From Gaeumannomyces sp. JS-464 (Eukaryota > Ascomycota > Sordariomycetes > Magnaporthales > Magnaporthaceae): a stretch of DNA of 64,000 bases. This document shows positions 1-12,061 of the stretch, piece after piece (position 1 is the stretch's first letter; each line of letters begins with the position of its first letter). A program made the position numbers and the translations under genes. Below the pieces are notes generated by a model, which did not search any database, was not told the origin of the DNA, and was given only the letters and a program-made list of their open reading frames with translations. The stretch lies in NCBI GenBank assembly GCA_002197995.1, contig NGZR01000003.1:3286001-3350000 (forward strand), written 5' to 3'.

Positions 1-2135
1 CTCGCCGTACGATATACTAATAGTCGGCTGTTCCTTATCCACGGCTTGGTTCGTGCTGCGGACCCGACATGTCGAAGATTGCGCTGGCAGCCGTGAATGT
101 GAGGTCGCAAATTTGCGGCGACGTCAGGCAAAAGGGGGAATATCGGCCGAGAGTGCAGCCAACACGGCCCGGTTTTCTGCGCCAAAAAGGATGCAAGCCC
201 GCGAGCGTTGGCAAGGATTATGTTTGCACGAAAACCCAAACTCCTAGCGGCGAGTCAGGGACGCTGTCGGTCGATGAAGAGGGTTGGTGACGGGAAGTTC
301 CGATGCTCTGGCATGGTCGATTTCCCTTTCGGGACGGGGGCTGCCAGAATGCAGCCCCATCTACACACCCACCGTCATAACTGCAGTCGGTAGATGGCAG
401 GCGAGAGCGGGCACATCGGAAATGGATGCAGGATGCGACAGAAGCTTTGGTGAGGAACAGAGGAACAGTCGTCTCAGCCCGCGAGAGCCAACGATATGGC
501 ATGCGCCTCCAGGCGATAAGCTGGAGACTCTCATCGCCATGCCTCGTTGGAGCCTCATCCCTCAACCGGAGTCGCTCACACATTTCAACGCGCAGCTGCA
601 CCACGAAAACAAAACTTCACGCCACAAAATCTGCACCGTTGAGATCCCGGGAGCAGCAGATGTTTATAAGCTTTTAGCTAGAGTTGGCGGTTAAGCTGTG
701 GGTTAGCGGTGAGGAATCGAATGAAGGTTAGGTTAGAATTGGGGCTGTCGGGTTGTGATAATAAAACGCAGCAAGTCCACGTGCTATGCCTTCGGCGCCG
801 AAGTGCGGTGTTGATTGCCCGAGAAATTGTGGGCGCGAGGGGCTCCAATCACGGAGGTTGATTTTCATCTTTCATGCATCCCCATTGGCGATGGGGCTAC
901 CAAGCGTCTGCGGTTCCATCCGCGCTGGGGTTAAAAAGAAATCCTACGTAAAGCAAGGAAGAAAAAATGCCGAGATTTGCTTCCCACACCGCGTCCACGC
1001 AGGAAGCATAACGGTAAAAGGGGAGGGGCCAAATATTGATCCCGCCTTCAAGAGACGATGCCCCACGTGAAATGCTTTGTTTTTCTTGGCTTTCGATCCG
1101 GCTTCCAGGTACGGGCAGAAGACGCAATCCCGCTAATCAGGCGAGCACACAAAAAATGGTGCATAGTGCGTGCAAACATGCAACACGATGCTTCACACGT
1201 GTCCGTAGGCACACCGAACCGCACCGAGCACGCCGCAGTTCGTCCCACCGAGCCGGTCAACGTCGCGTGGCGCATCGGCTGCTGAAGACCGGCCTTTCGG
1301 CAGCTTGGCGCCGCGGCGGATACCCCCTTAAACGCAGCATATATCTGAGAAGCCGGCCAGCCGGTATGCCCGACCTTATGTCGTATATGTCGTATCTCAG
1401 GAGGATGTAGCGTGCTGCCCAAAAATGATGTCTCTACTTTCTCCCTACCCACCCGCCAGACAGACCACACATGATAATTGTTCCGCCGCCCCATCTGCCA
1501 GCCTCCGCCTTTGTTTCCTCCCCGTTTCTCCTTCGAGGCGGCGGTCGCCCCCGGCGGCTCCCCTTGCGGCGGCCGGCGAAGCAGAACGTGGCGTGTTAGG
1601 CTGCGCGGCGGGGCCAGTGATGCCAAATGGGATGGCGCATTCCCAACGTGGCCTAGCAGGCCCACCACTGGTTGTTAGAGGGGACCAATTCGCGGTGGAT
1701 GCGGCTTTCCGGCATCAAGATCGATCCCACAATCTTCTCCTGATCGTCTGGAAGCCTTGATTCTTCCCGAAGCATTCCCTTGCACGCCCGAAAGGAGATG
1801 AGTTTCCGCTTGGAACGCGTGAGGCCATTCTGTCCGCTCCATCCAGGTCCGCCGCCGGCGCCCCACCAGGGCAGCTGTCCGGCGCGATAAAAGTTGGCCG
1901 GGTATACCCTCACCGACATGACTTTGGATGCTCTTCTCTCCACCCCTCTCAGCCATCCAACTTGGCGCCATCCAACTTGGCAGTCCCTCCTTTTCTTCGT
2001 ACTGGTTCGTCCCTGGACAGATACTACCTTCTGCGACGTTGCTGCCTCCTTAAGCAACGCTGCCCACCACCACCCCGACCAGGAGCTGCTTGACCCGTCT
2101 TGTCCTCACGGCCCTCCTCACCCTCCTCCTGCACC
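1..2135. other. Intergenic, no gene recognised
   Basis: No reading frame here has a recognisable domain, codon pattern or plausible intron structure. The open frames overlap one another on both strands and look random. The last few hundred bases are pyrimidine-rich and probably hold the promoter and 5' leader of the following oxidase gene. Confidence 0.5.
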
Positions 2136-3840
2136 ATGAAGTCGCAGTCTCTGTCCGCCGCCAGCTTGACGGCTCTGCTTGCCGGCACCGCCTCCGTTGC
2201 GGCCGCTGGCTCGCGTGCCGTTTCGCCTGACCAATGCGTGCGTTCGCTTTTCCTTCCTGGCTCTGCCCTCTTGACCACTCGTTGGTCCCACACGGCCGTG
2301 GCGCTAACACCGTCTCTTCGTCCCATCAGTGCGCTCTTCTGTCGCAGCAGAAGGAGCTGGCCGGACGCGTCTACGCCCCGCAGTCGAGCATGAGTATGCC
2401 CAGCAGGTGACCTACTGGTCGCTGGACAATGCCCTCCGCGCCCCGGAGTGCATTGTGCTTCCGCAGTCCACCGAGGAGGTCTCCGCCCGCTGTCAAGGCC
2501 CTGACCACCGGCGGCAACTCGCGTTGCACGCCGAACTGCCAGTTCGCCATCCGCAGCGCTGGCCACATGGCTAATGCTGGGCTAACAACATCCACACCGG
2601 CGTCACCATTGACCTGGGTAAAGCCCACACCCACCCTGCATTTCCATAGATGCAGCCGCTGACTCTTTTTACACAATACAGGCTACCTGAACTCCACTGT
2701 TTACAAGCCCGAGCAGAACGTCGCCTCGGTCGGCCCTGGCGCCCGCTGGGGCTCCGTGTACTCGCAGCTCTCCAAGAGCGAGGTCATGGTGGCCGGCGGT
2801 CGCGCCTCGACCGTCGGCGTCGGCGGCCTGCTGCTCGGCGGTGGCAACTCCTTCTACGCCGCCCAGCGCGGCTTCGCGTGCGACGGCGTGGCCAACTTCG
2901 AGGTCGTGCTGGCCGACGGCTCCATCGTCAACGCCAACCAGACGTCCCGCCCGGACCTCTACAAGGCGCTCAAGGGCGGCTCCAGCAACTTCGGTGTCGT
3001 CACCCGCTTCGACCTCCACACCTTCGACGCGCCCTCCACCCTCTGGGGCGGCACCATCGGCTGGACCAACGCCGGCACCGCGGCCGTCATCAAGGCCATG
3101 AAGAACTTTGGCGACGTGGCCGGCGACCACACCGACTCGAGCTCCATTGTCTTCTGGACCTTCACCCAGGGCTCCGGCGCCACTGAGCCCATCGTCATAG
3201 CCGCCCTCCACAACACCGCCGGCGTCCCGAGGCCCCGCAGTAAAGGAGTTCCTGTCGATCCCCAACACATCACCTACGCCATGCGCAAGGACTCGCTCGT
3301 CCGCTTCACCGACGAGCTCGAGGTCCCCCGCGGCAGCTACAACTCGTGGCAGGCCCTGGCCTTCAAGAACAACGAGGCCGTCATGACCTTCGCCATCAAC
3401 TCGTACAAGCAGCTCATGAAGGAGTTCGAGCCGAGGCCGGCCCGTCGCTGGGCTTCACCACCCAGGCCATGTTCCAGCCCCTCTCCACCCGCCAGTTCGC
3501 CATGGCCGCCAAGACGGGCGGCAACGTGCTGGGCCTCGAGGACCGCACCCAGCCCCTCATCCTGTTCCTCGGCATGACCGCCTTCAAGGACCCGGCCCAG
3601 AAGGCCTACGTCGACCGCAAGATGGCCGCCTGGGTCGCCTCCATCAAGGAGTTCGCCAAGACCCAGAGCGCCGACGACGAGTACCTCTTCCTCAACTACG
3701 CCGCGGCCTCAACCAGAGCCCCTTCAGGGGCTACGGCGAGGAGAACCTCAAGTTCATGCGCCAGGTCGCCGCCAGTTACGACCCCACCGGGGTCTTCCAG
3801 AACCGCGTCCCCGGCGGCTTCAAGCTGAAGAACGCCTAAG
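2136..3840 (+). pseudogene. FAD-linked oxidoreductase, berberine-bridge type, frame broken
   Basis: Secreted flavoprotein of the FAD_binding_4/BBE family; such enzymes oxidise sugars or secondary metabolites using covalently bound FAD. The start at 2136 opens a signal peptide (MKSQSLSAASLTALLAG...). Introns lie at 2238-2329 (GT..AG) and about 2618-2682. The FAD-domain segment IRSAGHMANAG contains the expected flavin-linked histidine, the stretch VGVGGLLLGGGNSFYA is typical of the FAD pocket, and the C-terminal BBE block reads YDPTGVFQNRVPGG. The protein can only be followed by changing frame about six times, near 2388, 2487, 2580, 3228-3275, 3430 and 3710. Each break needs only one or a few bases. 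It is therefore either a pseudogene or a gene hit by assembly indels; the conserved text on both sides of every break favours a recently intact gene. Confidence 0.75.
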
Positions 3841-4139
3841 CGGAGTGCCACCAGGCTCTGTTTTTTTATAGATATCATGTATGGGCCATTTCATGCCATG
3901 CCTGGTCTCGTGCTTTTTCATGTAGCGAGCGAGAATAGACAATACACACGATTCTGCGAAATACCGTGGCCACGCCCGCCTGCTGGTCTCCATCGCAAAC
4001 ATGAAATGAATAATCCCCGCCTCGATCAAAAAGGTCTCGCGCAATTTCTGGTAGCAAGCCCCTCTTGAACCATAATAGCATTCGGCCCAATATTTGTAAG
4101 TTGAGTCATGAACACACGTCGCGTCCTTCATTCTGAATC

Positions 4140-5234
4140 GGTTCCGAATTTAACCCCATATCATATCCCCGTTTCGTCGGTGGGCGCCCCCGCTCCAGTG
4201 CCTGTGTGCAGGATCGGCTTGCGTAATCAGAGACCAACCCCTTGTTGAGTTGAGGGATTTTGACGATTTCCAGTCACCAGGATTGGAGCGAAGCCCCGTC
4301 CGGAACGAAACCCCGATTCTGTTGGCACTGCCCGCGCGTTGGCGAGCGCTGGGCCTTGACAAGGAGCCCGTGCTGGCCCCGGCCGAAGCCTGGGGTGCCG
4401 TGGGCGACGATCCGGACATGAAAGCGGTGGTACTTGACGTGTTGGAGTCTGTTGGGGAAGTTCTGGCACCTACATAGATCTAAATCCCGAGAGGCACTCG
4501 AAGCCCAGGGAAGATAGAATAAGCACAGGGCTTGGAAAACTCGAAGTAGTTCTGAATGTGCAACACAGGCGATTGAGTTTTGAGTTTCGGAGGAAAGGAG
4601 CGTTGCGATCGGGAAAGAGACTACATGGAAGGTTTTTTTCGCTTTGTTTTTTTTCTTTCCTGATTTGTTATTTGTTGATACCCTTGCCGAGCAACATATC
4701 AAACCAACAATTGCTAGCCAGGTTCGTTGACGCTGAGATAGCTCATGATAATTTCCTGGATAGAACTCCCATAGACGTATGTTGGTACTTACCAGTTTTG
4801 TTTATATGACATCTGGGGCTTGGAGGCGGATGACATCGTGTGATTTGCACGTCATATCGACAATTATTAAATCCACGGCCAGAAACAGCTTAATCACGCC
4901 CCGACCAATTCAATAAGCATAAATACCGCAATTGGCGACTGGGAGCCTAGGTCTTCACTTCCATGCATAAGGAAGGACTTTGTGAGGTCATTTAGGAGGA
5001 GTGAATACACGATATGCTCAGCTTCCACAACGTGCCATGCGCGGTCACAACAGGCCAAAAGCCCAAATCTTGCGATTAGACGCTAAATTCCGGATACGAG
5101 AGCCGCACTTTCCCTATCGACAACCAGACACTATAGGCACAAGACCTCAAGTACCGGAGATTCTCGTGATTCCCTCGGCGCCTACCTACCAAATTACTGT
5201 CGCGGCTTTTCAAAAGTCTGGAGGGGCCACAGGC
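4140..5234. other. Intergenic between convergent genes
   Basis: No supported gene. A stretch at about 4230-4480 is open in several frames on both strands but matches nothing I know. The remainder is AT-richer and probably holds the 3' ends of the flanking genes. Confidence 0.4.
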
Positions 5235-6772
5235 TCACGTGGCGCCCAGCGTCTCCAGCGCGTTGCGCAGTTCTTTAACCGCGGTGGGCACATCCTCGAA
5301 GTTCAAAGCCGAGATGGCCCACTTGGCATGTTTCTGCGCTTTCGCTATAGCGAGATCGTCCGTTATGTAACCAGAGGCTGGCGGCGCTGTGGCTGTTGCA
5401 GCGGCCAGCGCGACAGCTGGCGCAACGACTGGTGCCGAAGGGTTCCGCCGTGTCATCTGTGGCACAATAGGGGAAGCGGCCGCTGCCGAGGGTGGTGGAA
5501 TGACGGGCCTGGTAATGGTGGGGTTCGGCGTCATGTCCATGTAGTTGGACGGGGGAGGGCTAATCGGAGGCGGAGCCACAGCGGGAGTTGCGTCCGAGCT
5601 AGGTGCAAAGGTTGGAGGGCCTGTCGCAGGGGGTGACGGCGGCGAGAAAGGTGCATTGGCAGACGGTGGCGGGCTCGGCGTCCACGCCTGGGGCAAGTCC
5701 GAAGGGGCGGACGGAGCGAGTGGCGGTGACATCGGGGACGGCATGGCAGGCGGCGCGGGCCCTTGCGAATCGAAATATCCGGGCTGCTGCTGACCTGGTT
5801 GTGAGGTGTAGAACTGGGAGGCACTTGAAGGCTCAGGGGGAGCATCGGGGAGCGTCATGTCTTGGCGGGCGAGCGGGGACGGGACCGCCGCTGTGGTGTC
5901 GGGTAGGGGGGCCACGGCCGAGTTTCTCTTCGATTCCGAGTCTGCTACCTCCTCAACCGACACCGGCCGTGGCCCTGAGGACGGGCTTGTATGGAGTTGG
6001 GCATCTGGATCTGCAGGGCCCTCTGTAGCCTCCTCCTCGGGCTCCTCAGGCCTCGGGTTCGACTCGTTCGGATCGGTCCCCTCCTTGATTGCTTTCAAAA
6101 TCCTGACTGCGCTCCATTTTGCATATTTGATTTTCTGTCGCGTTTCGGGGTCTGCCGGACCCCAAATGTTCATCAGGTTGAGGAAGGTTGCGGCAGCGTC
6201 GAACGTGTTGGCCGTGTTTCTGATTCCACGTCAGCGACATGGAGTGAGACGTAGCAGAGGAGCGGCTGTAGGCTTGGGAACTAACCCCGTAACCCTATTT
6301 GCCATAACGACCTTCTGTGCCCTATCCAGCGTCTCTTGCGCGAACTGCTGGATGTATGCCTTGCCGGCGTCGTCGTCTGTGACGGCCTCCTCGTTGGCTT
6401 GCTCTGCTTTAGCCTGCGTGCAACGAGGGCGTCAGCAATCCCCGCGCCCGAGTTTCTCAGGACCCACTCGCTAGGCCTTCGCTATGCCATCTTACCTGCT
6501 CCAGCTTGTCCATCAGTGCCATAGTGTATGTCATGATCTCCAAATCGGCCGTGTGAAGGCCCTGCGCGAGTATCTGATTGACGACCCAGTAGTCGCCTGT
6601 CGCATGGCGTTAGACATGGCGACCGTAAGCGGGCATCGCGCTCGTGAGCAAGGGAGTACCAACACCAGTATGCGACAATGGGCTTGTGAGCGCGGAGCTG
6701 GTTACAACGGTTGGCGGATTTGTAGAGGTTGAGGTCCGCCTGCTTGAGCGCGGGTGGGGGATCCAGCGCCAT
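5235..6772 (-). CDS. VTA1: Vacuolar sorting protein VTA1 (ESCRT regulator)
   Basis: VTA1/LIP5 homologue, the cofactor that stimulates the AAA ATPase Vps4 to disassemble ESCRT-III on endosomes. Four exons: 6664-6772, 6496-6596, 6286-6413 and 5235-6219, adding to 441 codons (440 aa) in one frame. The N-terminal domain (about residues 1-165; begins MALDPPPALKQADLNLYKSA, then YWCDYWVVNQIL) is the tandem MIT-like fold that binds Did2/Vps60. Residues about 170-395 form a Pro/Ser/Ala-rich linker. The C-terminus (DLAIAKAQKHAKWAISALNF) is the short helical domain that dimerises and binds Vps4. The length is near that of filamentous-fungal homologues and longer than yeast Vta1 (330 aa) because of the linker. 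It is divergent from the PDI gene, with about 680 bp of shared upstream DNA. The family is certain; the first donor (GTTGGT) is slightly unusual. Confidence 0.93.
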
Positions 6773-7453
6773 TTTAGCGGCGGAAGATGGACGATGGCGG
6801 CTCTCTGAGACGTTGAATGAAGTACGACGGCGACGCCTATGTGGTGGAGGGACTTTTGTATTTGGGAGAAAGTTAAAGCTCAGATTGCTGGTGGTTTTTG
6901 GTGTTTCTGGTGGTTGTGATGGTGAGGTTGCGGCGCTTTGCAGTTGGTGCTCGTTCGGCGATCGCAAGGCGAAGGCTGATGACGGATGGGCGTGCGTGGT
7001 CTCTGCCTGAGCTCGTGCCACAGGTGGCTGAAGCTGCTGTTGTCGTTTGATCGCGGGCCTGTGCTGCAGCTTTACCCCTCCTCAGCCCAGGGGATGATGA
7101 AATGGCCCCACCCGGGATCATAATGCGAAGCAATCACGATGCGCATGCAGCTGCCGGACCCCTGCTTCGTGTTCCGCGATCTTCCACGCTGGCCTTTTCC
7201 CAAATTGAGCTTCCAGGCGAAGAAGACAACAATGCCGCTCTGAAACCCGCCAATTGCACCATATATGCAGCCTCTGCTCACCTAGTTCTCGAGGAGCGTT
7301 GCCCTCTCTTTTCCATTCTCTGTCGACCGACCGCAGATCTCCCTCTCGATTGTCCTGACACGCCCTACTCCGCCAAAGCTGTCGCATTCTCCTCGCTGAC
7401 GTAGTCGGCAGAGCTCTCCACAGACTCGCGCTGAAACTTTCGCTGCAAGGAAG
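6773..7453. promoter_or_regulatory. Shared upstream region of VTA1 and the PDI gene
   Basis: This 681-bp stretch separates two divergently transcribed genes and must hold both promoters. The PDI side is C/T-rich, as is usual for fungal leaders. I see no clear TATA box and no unfolded-protein-response element that I would defend. Confidence 0.4.
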
Positions 7454-9015
7454 ATGCATCACCCCACCCTCTGCGCCTATGCCGCCGCGTTGCTGGCCGC
7501 CCTCCCCGGAGCGCGGGCTGGCATGTACCCCAAAAACTCCGCTGTCCTCCAAGTTGATGGCAAGACTTACCAGGACTTGATTGCCAAGTCCAACCAAACA
7601 ACTGTGAGTTCCACCCCCAAAAGCAAAGACCAGAGCTGTTTTGGCTGGCCACTTACGTCCGGTTGCCTCCACAGATACTCGAGTTCTACGCGCCATGGTG
7701 CGGGCACTGCCAAAACCTCAAGCCTGCTTACGAGAAGGCCGCCAAGAACCTCGAAGGCCTGGCCAAGGTGGCGGCCATTGACTGCGACGATGATAGCAAC
7801 AAACCGTTCTGCGGCACCATGGGCATCCAGGGCTTTCCGACCTTGAAGATCATCCGCCCTGGCAAGAAGGCAGGCAAGCCGGCGGTCGAGGACTACAATG
7901 GACCCCGCACCGCCGCCGGGATTGTCGATGCTGTTGTCGAGCGCATCAACAACCACGTTAAGAGGGTTACCGACAAGGACCTGGACGACTTCCTCGGCAA
8001 GACTGAGGGCCCCAAGGCCATCCTGTTCACGGACAAGGGCACCACCAGCGCGTTGCTCAAGAGTGTCGCCATCGACTTTCTCGACGCCATTCCCGTGGCC
8101 CAGATTAGGAACAAGGAGACCAAGGCCGTCGAGAAGTTTGGGATTGACAAGTTCCCCACGCTTGTTCTGATCCCGGGAGATGGCAAGGATCCAATCAAGT
8201 ACGACGGCCCAAACAAGAAGCCGGACATGGTCAAGTTCCTGTCCCAGGCAGCTGCTCCGAACCCCGACCCAGCACCATCGAGCGGGAAGAAGGCGGAAAA
8301 GAAGAAGTCGGAGAAGAAGGCCGAGAAAAAGACGGACAAGGAGAAGAATGAGAAGGCCGGCAAGAAGGCGGCTAAGCCCGAGGAGGGGGCCTCGGCTGAG
8401 ACTCCAACGGACTCCGCGGAGGCTGGCTCCGAGACGGTCAAGGCACCCGTCATAATCGAGGCTGCGCCGCCGGTGCCGACTATCCACACTGCGGAGAAGT
8501 TGGCCAAGGAGTGTCTGAACGAGAAGTCACACACGTGCGTGCTCGCCTTCGTGCCCGGCGCGGACGACAAGAGCGACGATGCCAATGCCGCCCTCACGGC
8601 GCTCGCGGATCTGGCTTTCAAGCACGCCCAGGGCAAGCGCAAGCTGTTCCCCTTCTTTGCCGTTTCATCCCCCTCCAACCCGGGCGCGCAGGCAGTCATC
8701 AAAGCGCTGGAGCTCACCAAGCCCGTCGAACTGGTCGCCATCAATGCGCGCAGGGGCTGGTGGAGGCACTACCAAGGCGCCGACTTTGCGCCGCACAGCA
8801 TTGAGGCATGGATTGACTCTATCCGCCTGGGTGAAGGTGCCAAGAATAAGCTGCCCGAGGACCTGGTCGCCGCTACTGTACCCGAGGCCGAGGCCACGCC
8901 GTCTGCTGCTGGGGAGTCAAGCTCATCGTCGGACACCAAGGCGACCGACCCTATCCCCGACTCCGAGACCGCGAAGCCTTCGGAGATGCCCGGTGATGCG
9001 CACGATGAGCTGTAG
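7454..9015 (+). CDS. ER protein disulfide isomerase, single CGHC domain, HDEL tail
   Basis: Catalyses disulfide formation and rearrangement in the ER lumen. Two exons, 7454-7603 and 7675-9015, give 496 aa. A signal peptide covers about residues 1-22. One thioredoxin domain follows with the redox motif FYAPWCGHC (active-site cysteines about 59 and 62) and the cis-proline block [11 protein letters not shown] second, redox-inactive thioredoxin-like region follows, then a Lys/Glu-rich low-complexity stretch (about 250-290), a C-terminal domain and an acidic tail ending in HDEL, the fungal ER-retrieval signal. A single catalytic domain makes it closest to the Mpd1/P5-type PDIs rather than classical two-domain Pdi1. 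The frame is intact, unlike many neighbours. It is convergent with RRP41. I am confident of the class but not of the exact orthologue. Confidence 0.92.
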
Positions 9016-9315
9016 ACAACTCTGCTTGTCGGTGCTGTCGTCTTTGTAATGTTAGTTCGTTCTCGGTTGAGCGCGGTGGGATGAACACTTGAAAATAGGC
9101 TCAAAATTGGAAAGGTTGATGTTGATCAGTCAAGGAGCGTAATTGTCGTACCTTGATGCTGAATCCTGAGGTGTATTAAATGGTCATTATACCAGAGAGA
9201 GACCCCGAGCCCTCGGTGCCACATGGCTATGGGCGGGCGAATTGGATGGCATCCCCAGGCTGGTTATCTCCAGAAATGATGATCCCTGCTTGCACGTTGA
9301 TTTTACCGCCTCGGA

Positions 9316-10293
9316 TCATGAGTCGATCTCCATTCCCAGCGTGTCGGCCCTCTCTATGGCACCCTCGCGGATCATGCGTCTGCCCCTCTCTCTGACGACG
9401 CGGTCCAGAATCTCCCTCATTTGCTTGCAGCCGTCAACGGCGACGGCGAGCATGCCCTCGAGACGGCTGGCCTGGACGCGGCTCTCGCAGTTCAGCACGA
9501 CGACGCGGTCCGAGCTGCCGAGGGTCGCGACCGTCAGGCCGGGCAGCTCCGTCTCCTCCTGGTGGTTGAGGTCCAGGAGCGGATCGGCTGAATCGTCGCC
9601 GGCGGCGTAGGAAGACGTCGATCCGGCGGTGCAGGCGGCCACGTAGTCGACCATGGGGATGCCCGCGTCCACGGCGGCCAGCGAGGCGGCGTTGATGAGC
9701 GCGGCCAGCAGCGAGCCGTCCTGGGAGAGCACGTGCAGCGAGAAGGTGATTGTGCTGTGCGGGAAGAGGTGGGTGTGCAGGGTCGACGAGAGGGCGCGCG
9801 AGAGGGTCGCTTGGAGTTCTTGTATGCGCCTGTGGTTCGCGGTGCTCTGTCAGGAACCCTGTCGTCTTTTGCAAATGAAGAGAGGGCAAATGCAAACGAA
9901 AGGAAGCGGGGGTCCAATACTTGGGGGCGGATAGACTTACTTGTCGCTCCGGGCGCGCCGTTTCCGGTCGACTGAGCTGAATCCCGCGACGAAGATGCTG
10001 ACCACGACCTCGGCGTCCTTGGACTGCCCGCCGCCGCCGCCACCGCCTCCGCCGCCGCCGCCGCCGCCTGCGCCGGACGCGGTCACGTTGCCCGCCATGC
10101 GGCGCTGGCCAGGGGTCGGCTCGCTGGGGCCGGTGACGACGCACATGACCTTTGTGTTGCCCATCTCGAGGTAGCTGGAGCCGTCGGCGGCGGCCTGCGT
10201 GCGTATCTGGGCGTGGCACCGGCGCAGCTCGTTCCACCGCCTGCCGTCGATGCGCAGTAGCGCGAGCGAGTATGCTGATGTGTCAAGCGGCAT
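9316..10293 (-). CDS. RRP41: Exosome complex subunit RRP41 (RNase PH family)
   Basis: Core ring subunit of the RNA exosome (Rrp41/Ski6), which processes and degrades RNA in nucleus and cytoplasm. Exons 9941-10293 and 9316-9829 give 288 aa. The RNase PH fold begins RIDGRRWNELRRCHAQI and continues with SSYLEMGNTKVMCVVTGP. The second half has DGSLLAALINAASLAAVDAG, typical of the family. Yeast Rrp41 is 246 aa. Part of the excess here is a run of 14 glycines at residues 76-89, between the PxxGQRRM strand and the KDAEVVVSIF strand, encoded by a GC-rich tract at 10027-10068. Eukaryotic Rrp41 is structural rather than catalytic, so the insertion may be tolerated as a surface loop. The intron donor is GTAAGT. 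Frame intact. Confidence 0.93.
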
Positions 10294-10690
10294 GGTGTCG
10301 GGTCGGTTTCTCCTGCGCCAGAGGGAGTGATGTGATGCAATCGCAAACTGACGGATCTTGTTTGGTGGTTTGCGGTCTGTTATGGGTGGGGCATTGGTGG
10401 CTGTCGGCCGTCATTTTTTTTGGCGGTCAGCGATAGCAGAATGCTGCCCCTGCGTCGAGCGCGACCGCAGTGGCGCTCCATTTGCTGCGCGTCTTGAACG
10501 CCGCCCGCTCGGGAGGAATGAAACAGGTACGCCGGAGTGAGTTTGCGTGTGACCGTTACGGGCCTCTGGCAGGTGTAATCATTCTCTGCGTAAACACTCG
10601 CACAGCGGTTCGAGGTGAACCCGACCGACCGGGTTTTCGTTTTCCAACAAGACTTTCTATTTTATTAATGAACCTTCAACATCCATTTCT

Positions 10691-10692
<2 letters not shown>

Positions 10693-10781
<89 letters not shown>
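10693..10781. repeat. (TC)n microsatellite, about 44 units
   Basis: An uninterrupted TC dinucleotide run of about 89 bp, between the RRP41 upstream region and the next gene. No coding role is supported. It is a likely site of length polymorphism between strains. Confidence 0.97.
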
Positions 10782-10782
<1 letters not shown>

Positions 10783-11200
10783 GACCCATGGCGACTACTG
10801 CACAACGAACCTTACGCGTATCACGCCGCCAGGTTCAGACTAATGGCTAACTGGGCTCAAATGCCAATAACACGAGATAATCATTCCAATCTAATGAACA
10901 GTTGGCGATTTGCGCTGTCACTGGTTTGCGGGTTTGCCTTGTTTGCTTCACTTGCTTAATATCCACCCGTACCTCGCCTCCTCGAGTGACTCGGTGATTT
11001 CCAGGAGCTTGTGGCGACGTGATGCTTGTGAATAGACTATGAAGAGTGAAACAAAGGCTCGTCACTTCGTGTGACAATTATCTGGTCGCCTTCATAATTC
11101 CATAGCAAGGGTACGGCAAGGCCTCGCCCGTTGCTTCTCCGAGTTGTACTTAAACCAGCCCTTCCTCCTGTCAAGAACACAGTCCAGCTTGCCCCAGTAG

Positions 11201-11853
11201 ATGTTACACGGACGAGCTGTCAAGTTCTCGAAGACGCTTCGCTGCCAGCCACAGGTTGCAAGAACACTTTCCATCCCTCCAGATGTCGTCGCGCCTGTCC
11301 TTCCGGGCCCCGAGGGCCCTCCTCCTCAGGCTATCCGGCTGATCTACGACATGATCCAAAGCTACAACTGTTTTGACCCATGGAATACCGGGCAGCAGGA
11401 TATCCTGAGCTACCGTAGTGCCGACTGCCTGCATGAGTACATCCCTAGTAAGCTCGTGACCCCTGTGTTAATCTCCCCCTACCTTAAGCAATCAGAAACC
11501 TGTCTTCAGTCTGCCTAATCGCCTTATTGCCAGCTGTGAACGGAAACACTGGACTTTCCAACCGCGAGTACGTCGAGCACTACAGGAATCTTCGGCAATT
11601 GCTTGAACAAAATGGCGTGTATCACTTCGAAATGCAACTCGACGAGATTTTCGCGTCTCTGTACCACGACCACATTGCGGTTACGGCACTGTGCACCGCT
11701 CAGTACCCATCAGGGGCCTACGAGATGATTCCTTGCGTATTCGTCCTCCATTTCAACGCAAACTCCACCAGAATCACCCGCATCAACGAGTATGTCGGCG
11801 CGTTTTTGAAGCCTTTCATCGATATTGTCTTGCCTATCCCGTCTAGAGGCTAG
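11201..11853 (+). CDS. SnoaL/NTF2-like fold protein
   Basis: Two exons, 11201-11447 and 11534-11853, join in frame to 188 aa. The intron has donor GTAAGC and acceptor CAG. The predicted protein has an N-terminal helix (LIYDMIQSYNCFDPWNTGQQ) and later strands (YHFEMQLDEIFASLYHDHIAV and FVLHFNANSTRITRINEYV), a pattern that fits the cone-shaped NTF2-like/SnoaL family, where a small polyketide or steroid-like ligand sits in the cup. The ending INEYVGAFL is typical of fungal SnoaL-like proteins. The start is uncertain: the methionine at 11201 is the only upstream in-frame one, but the first 25 residues look weakly coding. Function cannot be named more closely. It reads towards the permease gene. 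Confidence 0.65.
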
Positions 11854-12061
11854 GCATGGGCACCGGGCGCCATGTGGTAGCAACGAGTGGTCTTTTGGGG
11901 GGGGGAACAGATTTGTGGCAGAGGACCGCTCATTACGGCTTACGGGCCAGGGGCTTCTCAGGAGGGGAAGGGCACGAAGGTGATTGCGGGAGCCGGGATT
12001 CGGACAGTACTCTGATATATATTAAACGCGTTTCCGCTCAGCGTAAAAGGTAGCCACTAGC

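Noticed and set aside
1048..1668. 206-codon minus-strand open frame
   Set aside because: Low-complexity, overlapped by several other open frames, no motif and no splice partner; it looks like chance in G+C-rich DNA.
4230..4480. Region open on both strands, possibly a small gene
   Set aside because: Both strands look equally protein-like and neither has a family match or introns.
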